NCBI GenBank assembly: GCA_002482765.1
Contig: DLGP01000142.1
Location: forward strand, 2,627-18,920
Direction of reading: 5' to 3'
DNA length: 16,294 nt
Origin: Alphaproteobacteria bacterium UBA7691
GTDB taxonomy: Bacteria; Pseudomonadota; Alphaproteobacteria; Ferrovibrionales; Ferrovibrionaceae
In this document: positions 7,611 through 13,681 of the stretch, one piece after another
Layout: each line of letters opens with the position of its first letter
Numbering within the stretch: position 1 is the first letter of the stretch
Program-made: the position numbers and the translations under genes
The notes under the pieces: model-generated
The model's database searches: none
What the model saw: only the letters and a program-made list of their open reading frames with translations
What the model was told of the DNA's origin: nothing

Positions 7611-7638
7611 TTTCGGGCAATGCGTGATTTGCCCGAAA
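7611..7638 (+). promoter_or_regulatory. Leader hairpin in the cyanate operon 5' UTR
   Basis: TTTCGGGCAA (7611-7620) and TTGCCCGAAA (7629-7638) pair perfectly over 10 bp with an 8-base loop. It lies just after the predicted transcription start and 20 bases before the GGAGG ribosome site at 7658-7662. No T-run follows, so it is not a simple terminator. It may stabilise the mRNA, act as an RNA-level control, or be a DNA operator for a second regulator. Confidence 0.55.
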
Positions 7639-7670
7639 TTTAGGCAACACGAGAGACGGAGGCCACCGCC

Positions 7671-9068
7671 ATGTCGCTGTTCCAAGATCCCTTCGACGCC
7701 AAAACCCGGCTGGATGCCTGCCCCTGCGGCCAGCATCACAGCCTGTCGGCGCATAATGCCGATGTGGCGGAATGGCAGCGGCAGACCCAGCTTCGCCTGA
7801 CCACCGCCGCCGATGAGGAAAAGCGCCTGACCAGCGCCGTGGACCAGGCGGTGATCCGCGCCCTGATCCCGAATGACGTGACCCGCCGCCGCGTGCTGCA
7901 TGCCGTGGGCGCCGGCACGCTGCTTTCGGCGGTGGAGCAGTTTTTCCCGCTCGCCACCGCCCGCGAGGTGTTTGCCCAGGATAAGGGGCCGCTGGAAAAG
8001 AAGGACCTCAAGGTTGGCTTCATCGCCATCACCTGCGCCACGCCGATCATCATGGCGCATCCGATGGGCTTCTATTCCAAGCATGGCCTGAATGTGGAAG
8101 TGGTGAAAACCGCCGGCTGGGCGGTGATCCGCGACAAGACCATCAACAAGGAATATGACGCCGCGCATATGCTGTCGCCGATGCCGCTGGCGATCACCAC
8201 CGGCAGCGGTTCAAACCCGATCCCCTACACCATGCCGGCGGTGGAGAATATCAACGGCCAGGCCATCACCCTGGCGATGAAGCACAAGGACAAGCGCGAC
8301 CCGAAGCAGTGGAAGGGCTTCAAGCTGGCAGTGCCGTTCGATTATTCGATGCACAATTACCTGCTGCGCTATTACCTGGCCGAACACGGCATCGACCCGG
8401 ATACCGATGTGCAGATCCGCTCGGTGCCGCCGCCAGAAATGGTGGCCAATCTGCGCGCCGACAATATCGACGGCTTCCTGGCGCCCGATCCGGTCAACCA
8501 GCGCGCGGTGTATGACGGCGTTGGCTTCATCCATCTGCTGACCAAGGAAATCTGGGACGGCCATCCCTGCTGCGCCTTTGCCGCCAGCCAGGAATTTGTC
8601 TCCAGCCAGCCCAACACCTACCGCGCCCTGCTGCGCGCCATCATCGAAGCCACCGCCTATGCCACCAAGGCGGAGAACCGCAAGCAGATCGCCGAGGCGA
8701 TTGCCCCGGCAGCCTATCTCAACCAGCCGGTGACGGTTGTTGAACAGGTTCTCACCGGCACCTTCGCCGATGGCCTGGGTAATGTGAAGAAGGTGCCGGA
8801 TCGCATCGATTTTGCGCCCTTCCCGTGGCAGAGCTTCGGCATCTGGATTCTGACCCAGATGAAGCGCTGGGGCCAGCTCAAGGGTGATGTGGATTACCAG
8901 AAGGTGGCCGAGCAGGTTTTCCTCGCCACCGACACCGCCAAGCTGATGCAGGATGTTGGCCTCACACCGCCCTCCAGCCCGTACAAGACCTTCTCGGTGA
9001 TGGGCAAGCCGTTCGATCCGTCGAAGCCGACTGACTACATCAACTCGTTCAAGATCAAGCGGGCCTGA
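7671..9068 (+). CDS. cynA: Cyanate/nitrate-type ABC transporter substrate-binding protein, Tat-exported
   Basis: This 465-residue NrtA/CmpA/CynA-family periplasmic binding protein would capture the anion and deliver it to the permease. Seen: a twin-arginine segment TRRRVLHAVGAG at 71-82 with a hydrophobic run to about 98 and a possible cleavage near A97 or A102. The binding domain starts at about 112 (LKVGFIAITCATPIIMAH) and includes the AAHMLSPMPLAITTG and DGFLAPDPVNQRAV stretches typical of nitrate/bicarbonate/cyanate binders. Unusually, about 70 residues precede the Tat motif and contain C17-P-C19-G-x-H22-H23. The ATG at 7671 is backed by GGAGG 8 bases upstream, so this extension is probably translated. 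The permease gene begins 2 bp after the stop. Cyanate is chosen because cynS is in the same operon; nitrate or another small anion remains possible. Confidence 0.88.
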   Translation: MSLFQDPFDAKTRLDACPCGQHHSLSAHNADVAEWQRQTQLRLTTAADEEKRLTSAVDQAVIRALIPNDVTRRRVLHAVGAGTLLSAVEQFFPLATAREVFAQDKGPLEKKDLKVGFIAITCATPIIMAHPMGFYSKHGLNVEVVKTAGWAVIRDKTINKEYDAAHMLSPMPLAITTGSGSNPIPYTMPAVENINGQAITLAMKHKDKRDPKQWKGFKLAVPFDYSMHNYLLRYYLAEHGIDPDTDVQIRSVPPPEMVANLRADNIDGFLAPDPVNQRAVYDGVGFIHLLTKEIWDGHPCCAFAASQEFVSSQPNTYRALLRAIIEATAYATKAENRKQIAEAIAPAAYLNQPVTVVEQVLTGTFADGLGNVKKVPDRIDFAPFPWQSFGIWILTQMKRWGQLKGDVDYQKVAEQVFLATDTAKLMQDVGLTPPSSPYKTFSVMGKPFDPSKPTDYINSFKIKRA

Positions 9069-9070
9069 CC

Positions 9071-9910
9071 ATGAAGGTATCCTTTCGCCTGCGTGCTGCC
9101 GCGGTATCCTTTGCCCTGCTCATTGCGCTGCTTGCCGCCTGGCAGATCGGCACCATGGGCACCGGCGCCACGCAGGCGATGGATCCGGAATATGCCAAGC
9201 TTATGGGTCTCACGGCCACCCAGGGCAAATCCGCCATGCCGGGGCCGTGGGATGTCGCCAAGGTGCTGGGCGCGCATCTTGCCGATCCGTTTTATATCAA
9301 AGGCCCGAACGACCAGGGCATCGGCATCCAGCTGGTCTATTCCATCGGCCGCGTTGCGCTCGGCTTCGGCCTGGCGGTGATCGTGGCGGTGCCGTTGGGT
9401 TTCCTGATCGGCCTGTCGCCGCTCTTCCGCCAGGCGCTTGATCCGTTCATTCAGGTGATGCGGCCGGTCTCGCCGCTGGCCTGGATGCCGCTGGCGCTCT
9501 ACACCATCAAGGATAGCGGCATCTCGTCGATCTTTGTCATCTTCATCTGCTCGGTCTGGCCGATGCTGACCAACACCGCCTTCGCGGTGGCGAATGTGCG
9601 GAAGGAATGGCTCAACGTGGCGCTGACTTTGGAGGTCGGCACTTTCCGCCGCATCTTCCGCGTCATCCTGCCGGCAGCGGCGCCCACCATCCTCACCGGC
9701 ATGCGGATCTCGATCTCGATTGCCTGGCTGGTGATCGTCGCCGCCGAGATGCTCGTGGGCGGCACCGGCATCGGCTATTTCGTCTGGAACGAGTGGAACA
9801 ACCTCTCCATCGCCAATGTGATCAACGCCATCCTGTTCATCGGCGTGGTCGGCATGCTGCTTGATCAGTTGCTCGGCATTGCCGTGCGCCTTGTCACTTA
9901 TCCCGAGTAA
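9071..9910 (+). CDS. cynB: ABC transporter permease, cyanate/nitrate type
   Basis: This 279-residue inner-membrane subunit forms the translocation path, normally as a homodimer. Hydrophobic spans are at about 10-28, 88-118, 150-170, 212-232 and 250-273. The cytoplasmic EAA-type loop lies near 183-210 (GTFRRIFRVILPAAAPTILTGM), the docking site for the ATPase. The MRPVSPLAWMPLAL stretch at 130-143 is characteristic of NrtB/SsuC-like permeases. The loop after the first helix (29-85) is long and hydrophilic, as in NrtB. It is spaced 2 bp after the binding protein gene and 8 bp before the ATPase gene, so all three are co-transcribed. Confidence 0.9.
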   Translation: MKVSFRLRAAAVSFALLIALLAAWQIGTMGTGATQAMDPEYAKLMGLTATQGKSAMPGPWDVAKVLGAHLADPFYIKGPNDQGIGIQLVYSIGRVALGFGLAVIVAVPLGFLIGLSPLFRQALDPFIQVMRPVSPLAWMPLALYTIKDSGISSIFVIFICSVWPMLTNTAFAVANVRKEWLNVALTLEVGTFRRIFRVILPAAAPTILTGMRISISIAWLVIVAAEMLVGGTGIGYFVWNEWNNLSIANVINAILFIGVVGMLLDQLLGIAVRLVTYPE

Positions 9911-9918
9911 GGCCCGCC

Positions 9919-10803
9919 ATGACCCAGCCTTTCATCCAAGTGCAAGACCTGGCGCGCCGCTTCGCCAACCCGGCGGGCGGCAGCACCACGGTGTTCGAAC
10001 ATGCCTGGCTCAATATCGAACAGGGTGAGTTTGTCTGCATCATCGGCCATTCCGGCTGCGGCAAGACCACGGTGCTGAATATCCTGGCCGGCCTCGACAA
10101 GCCATCCGAGGGCGCCATCCTGCTGGAAGGCAAGGAAGTGGATGGCCCCAGCCTGGATCGCGCCGTGGTGTTCCAGAGCCATGCGCTGATGCCGTGGATG
10201 AGCGTGGAGCAGAATGTCGGCTTCGCGGTGGCTTCGCGCTGGCCGAAATGGAGCAAGGAAAAGGTGCGCGAACAGGCGCGCAAATTCATCGCCATGGTTG
10301 GCCTGGCCGGTGCCGAGGCGAAAAAGCCGTCACAGCTTTCCGGCGGCATGAAGCAGCGTGTCGGCATTGCCCGCGCGCTCTCGATTGAGCCGAAGATGCT
10401 GCTGATGGACGAACCCTTCTCGGCTCTCGATGCCTTGACCCGTGGAACACTACAAGACGAGGTTTTGCGCATCCGGGCCGCCACCGGGCTCACCGTGTTC
10501 ATGATCACGCATGATGTGGACGAGGCGATCCTGCTCGCCGACCGCATTGTGCTGATGACCAACGGGCCGCAGGCGCGCATCGCCGAAGTGCTGGTCAACA
10601 CGCTGCCGAAGGATCGCCAGCGTGAAACCCTGCACCAGCAGCCGGAATATTACCCGATCCGCAACCACCTGCTGGATTTCCTGGTGCGGCGTTCCAAGAA
10701 CTTCGTGCCGCCGGCGGATTACGATCCGCGCAAGCCGCCGCATGTCTATGCCAGTGCGACGACGCCGGCGCGTGAAGCCGGCCTGCATGATGCAGCCGAT
10801 TGA
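9919..10803 (+). CDS. cynD: ABC transporter ATP-binding protein, cyanate/nitrate type
   Basis: This 294-residue cytoplasmic ATPase energises import. All motifs are present: Walker A GHSGCGKTT (43-51), Q-loop Q86 in VVFQSHALMPW, signature LSGGMKQR (140-147), Walker B MLLMDEP (160-166) with D-loop SALD, and switch H198 in MITHDVDEA. The C-terminal part after 220 (KDRQRETLHQQPEYYPIRNHLLDFL) is the usual NrtD/CynD tail, followed by a basic and Ala-rich end slightly longer than typical. There is no fused substrate-binding domain, so it is NrtD-like and not NrtC-like. The upstream TAAGG overlaps the permease stop codon and serves as ribosome site. The cyanase gene follows after 26 bp. Confidence 0.91.
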   Translation: MTQPFIQVQDLARRFANPAGGSTTVFEHAWLNIEQGEFVCIIGHSGCGKTTVLNILAGLDKPSEGAILLEGKEVDGPSLDRAVVFQSHALMPWMSVEQNVGFAVASRWPKWSKEKVREQARKFIAMVGLAGAEAKKPSQLSGGMKQRVGIARALSIEPKMLLMDEPFSALDALTRGTLQDEVLRIRAATGLTVFMITHDVDEAILLADRIVLMTNGPQARIAEVLVNTLPKDRQRETLHQQPEYYPIRNHLLDFLVRRSKNFVPPADYDPRKPPHVYASATTPAREAGLHDAAD

Positions 10804-10829
10804 TTAGGTAAGGACCAAGGAGAAAAAAA

Positions 10830-11279
10830 GTGCAGCGCAGCGAAGTGACCGAGAAGATCCTGGATGCCAAGCGCCTCAAGGGCTGGACCTGGAAAGACAT
10901 CACCAAGAAGATCGATCCCAAGGAATCGACCATCTACCTCACCTGCGGCCTGCTCGGCCAGATGAAGCTGCTGCCGGAGCAGGCCAAGAAGGCGGCCAAG
11001 CTGTTCGGCCTCAGCAAGCTGGAAGAGACCTTGCTGACCGAGGTGCCGTATCGCGGCTCGCTGCCGCCGGGGCCGCCGACCGATCCGACGATCTATCGCT
11101 TCTACGAGCTGGTGCAGGTTTACGGCACCACCTGGAAGGAATTGATCCATGAAGAATTCGGCGACGGCATCATGTCGGCGATTGATTTCAACATGACGAT
11201 GGAACGCCTGCCCGATCCCAAGGGTGATCGCGTCAAGATCGTGATGACCGGCAAGTTCCTCGATTACAAGCGTTACTAA
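10830..11279 (+). CDS. cynS: Cyanate hydratase (cyanase)
   Basis: The enzyme catalyses bicarbonate-dependent breakdown of cyanate to carbamate and CO2; carbamate then gives ammonia and CO2. It thus provides nitrogen and detoxifies cyanate in the cytosol, as a homodecamer in E. coli. The catalytic triad is intact: R90, E93 and S116 keep the same spacing as E. coli R96, E99 and S122, in YRFYELVQVYG and FGDGIMSAIDF. The N-terminal helix-turn-helix-like part and the PYRGSLPPGPPTDPT linker are conserved. Length 149 residues against 156 in E. coli. It starts with GTG at 10830, 7 bases after a perfect AAGGAG at 10817-10822. It is the fourth gene of the transporter operon and gives the best evidence for its substrate. 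No carbonic anhydrase (CynT) is present nearby. Confidence 0.96.
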   Translation: MQRSEVTEKILDAKRLKGWTWKDITKKIDPKESTIYLTCGLLGQMKLLPEQAKKAAKLFGLSKLEETLLTEVPYRGSLPPGPPTDPTIYRFYELVQVYGTTWKELIHEEFGDGIMSAIDFNMTMERLPDPKGDRVKIVMTGKFLDYKRY

Positions 11280-11330
11280 GAAAAACAAAAAAAGCCAGCC
11301 AAGCCCCCCCGGAATGGAGTGTCCTGCTGA

Positions 11331-13454
11331 TTGCCCGACCCAATAGAACTGCTTGATTTCATCGCCTATGCCGCCAAGCGCCTGGCTCAGCGCCAGCGTC
11401 TGGCGGCCCAGGCCCAGGAAGCCCGTGCCGCCATCGGCTATGCCATCGCGGTCAGCGACGTGCTGCATTGCCTGCAAGGCGAACGTGGCTCAAGCGCACT
11501 TTACATCGGCAGCAAGGGGCAGCAATTCAAGCCGGAACTGGCCAAGGCGCGGCAGGCGCTGAATGAACGGATAGCAGCCCGGCAGGTGGCGCTTGAAGCC
11601 TGCCGGGCCTTTGCTTTGCTGAAGCCGCTGGTGGCGGCAGCCGATGCCGCCACGGCCGGGCTGGATCGCGCCCGCGCTGCCCGGCCGGCGATCGATGCGC
11701 TGCAATTCAATGCGCCACAATCGTTCCAGAACTGGACCCAGGCGGTCCGCAGCGAACTCGAAACCCTGTTGCAGATCGGCCTGGCGCTGGAGCATCCGCG
11801 CCTGATCCGCATGCTGGATGCCTTCATCGCGCTGCTGGAAGGTTTGGAGAAATCCGCTCAGGAACGCGCCACCGGCTCGGCTGCGCTGGCGGCGGGACGG
11901 TTCGAACTGCCGGTCTATCAGCGCTACATGGCGCTGGCCTATATGCAGGAAGCCGATTTTGCTGCCTTCGCCGCCCGCGCTACGCCGGAACAGGCGGCGA
12001 TGCTGCAACAGGCGCGCCAGGATGTGGCCTGGACCGATCTGCTGGCTTTGCGCAGCAAGGTGTATGAAGGTTTTGCGCTCGGCCATGTCGGCGGTGTGGC
12101 GGCGCCGCATTGGTTCGATCAGGCCACAAGGCGTATCGCCGTGGTCAATCAGGTGCGTGACCGCGTGGCGGCCGATCTGCGTGCTCTGGCCGGTGTGGAG
12201 ATGGATGCCGGCGAACGCCGCCTGGTGCAGCTTTTTGCCCGCGGCATGCGTTTCGGCCTCGCCATCGTTGGCGGCGGTAATGGTGCGCTGGCGGAATTGC
12301 GTGGCCGCCATGCCGCTGCGCAGGAAGGCGCCGCGCAGCGTCTGCTGGAAGCGCGCCAGGCCCAGGCGCGTCAGGAAGCCGAGGCCCAGGCCCGCGCCGC
12401 TGCCCAGGCGCGCGAGAAAGTGGCGGCCGGCGAGGTGGCGGATTTTGTCGCCCGCGTGGTGGCCGGCGATCTTTCCAGCCGGGTGGCGCCCGATGGCAAG
12501 GAAGGTTTTTTCCTGCAATTGAGCCAGCAGCTTAATCACCTCACCAGCATGTTGCAGAACATGACCGGCGAATTGGCCAGTGTCACCGAAGCTTTGGGCC
12601 ATGGTGATCTGAGCCTGGAAGTGCAGGGCGAGTATGGCGGCATCTTTGGCGAATTGAAGCAGAGCGCCAATCGCATGGCCGCCTTGCTGCGCGATTTCTC
12701 CGGCCGGCTGGCGCAGAGCGCCGAAACCGTGCAGGGCGCGTCCGAGGAAATCTCCCAGGGCAGCCTGGACCTGGCGCAGCGCAGCGAAAGCCAGGCTGCC
12801 GCGCTGGAAGAAACCGCCGCCACCATGCAGCAGATTGCCCAGACCGTGCGGCAGAATGCCGGGAATGCCGTTGAGGCCGATGGCCTGGCGCGGCAGGCAC
12901 GCGACAAGGCCACGGCTGGTGGCGCGCTGGCGCAGGATTTGATCCAGTCGATGTGCCAGGTTGAGGAATCCGCCGACAAGATCGGCGAGATTGTCAGCTT
13001 GATGAACGAGATTGCGTTTCAGACCAATCTGCTGGCGCTCAATGCCAGCGTGGAGGCGGCGCGGGCTGGCGAGGCCGGCAAAGGCTTTGCCGTGGTGGCG
13101 CAGGAAGTGCGCAACCTGGCCGGACGTTCGGCGGCGGCCTCGAAGCAGATTCGCCAGCTTGTTGATGCCTCGGGCGGCCATATCCGCAATGGCGTCGGCA
13201 TGGCCAATCGCGCCGGCAGCGCGCTCACTGAAGTCAGCGGCGCGATCCAGACCGTCAGTGCGCTGATTGCTGAAATCGCCACCGCCAGCCGCGAACAGGC
13301 TGCCGGCATCGAGCAGGTCAGCAAGGCGGCCAGCGACATGGATGCGATGACCCAGCGCAATGCCGCCCTGGTGGAGGAAACCAGCGCCGCCGCCCAGGCG
13401 CTGACCAGCCAGGCCGCCGAGCTTTCCGGCCTGGTGCGTTTTTTCAAGAAATAA
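11331..13454 (+). CDS. Chemoreceptor-type protein with N-terminal NIT (nitrate/nitrite-sensing) domain
   Basis: This is a 707-residue methyl-accepting chemotaxis protein. The N-terminal region (about 40-285) is NIT-like: CLQGERGSSALYIGSKG at 47-63 followed by an R-containing helix matches the LQxERGxSxxYxxxxG core of nitrate sensors. A helical Ala-rich linker (325-365) follows, then two HAMP-like units (about 366-410 and 412-455), and a signalling domain whose hairpin tip EIAFQTNLLALNASVEAARAG (560-580) is canonical for CheA/CheW contact. No transmembrane segment is apparent anywhere, so it is probably cytoplasmic. Start: TTG 11331 directly follows an in-frame TGA, with GGAG at 11316-11319, so no upstream start exists in this frame. 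It lies 51 bp after cynS without an intervening terminator and is probably part of the cyanate operon. A ligand (nitrate, nitrite or cyanate) is inferred. Confidence 0.87.
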   Translation: MPDPIELLDFIAYAAKRLAQRQRLAAQAQEARAAIGYAIAVSDVLHCLQGERGSSALYIGSKGQQFKPELAKARQALNERIAARQVALEACRAFALLKPLVAAADAATAGLDRARAARPAIDALQFNAPQSFQNWTQAVRSELETLLQIGLALEHPRLIRMLDAFIALLEGLEKSAQERATGSAALAAGRFELPVYQRYMALAYMQEADFAAFAARATPEQAAMLQQARQDVAWTDLLALRSKVYEGFALGHVGGVAAPHWFDQATRRIAVVNQVRDRVAADLRALAGVEMDAGERRLVQLFARGMRFGLAIVGGGNGALAELRGRHAAAQEGAAQRLLEARQAQARQEAEAQARAAAQAREKVAAGEVADFVARVVAGDLSSRVAPDGKEGFFLQLSQQLNHLTSMLQNMTGELASVTEALGHGDLSLEVQGEYGGIFGELKQSANRMAALLRDFSGRLAQSAETVQGASEEISQGSLDLAQRSESQAAALEETAATMQQIAQTVRQNAGNAVEADGLARQARDKATAGGALAQDLIQSMCQVEESADKIGEIVSLMNEIAFQTNLLALNASVEAARAGEAGKGFAVVAQEVRNLAGRSAAASKQIRQLVDASGGHIRNGVGMANRAGSALTEVSGAIQTVSALIAEIATASREQAAGIEQVSKAASDMDAMTQRNAALVEETSAAAQALTSQAAELSGLVRFFKK

Positions 13455-13548
13455 CTGTGATCCAGCCGCGCATCGGCCGCGTATCAAATAATGCCGTGAT
13501 CCCCTCTCACACAGCCACGGCAGCGCCGCACCTCACCGGGAAGGCGTC

Positions 13549-13587
13549 GGGCGATGGCTCCCCCCAGCCATCGCCCGTTCCATTTTG
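13549..13587 (+). terminator. Probable intrinsic terminator after the chemoreceptor gene
   Basis: GGGCGATGGCT (13549-13559) and AGCCATCGCCC (13566-13576) form a perfect 11-bp GC-rich stem with a C6 loop, followed by GTTCCATTTTG. The T-tract is short and offset. It lies 95 bp after the stop codon and separates the cyanate/chemoreceptor unit from the next kinase gene. Confidence 0.65.
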
Positions 13588-13681
13588 TCGCATTCCCGCA
13601 AATCGTGTATCCGCCGCCATTGTTGCGACTCGATATTAATCGGTTGCCCAACTTCGCGGCTGGCGGTACATCATTCCCAGC

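Noticed and set aside
11314..11346. Tiny ATG frame (10 codons) overlapping the chemoreceptor start
   Set aside because: It is too short to support as a leader peptide, with no regulatory hairpin or codon pattern around it.
11490..13487. Minus-strand 665-residue frame opposite the chemoreceptor gene
   Set aside because: It is a shadow frame; the plus strand carries a canonical MCP signalling tip and NIT motif, while the antisense product has no recognisable domain.
13457..13639. Small plus-strand frame of 60 residues after the chemoreceptor gene
   Set aside because: It has no ribosome site, runs through the terminator hairpin and shows no protein-like pattern.
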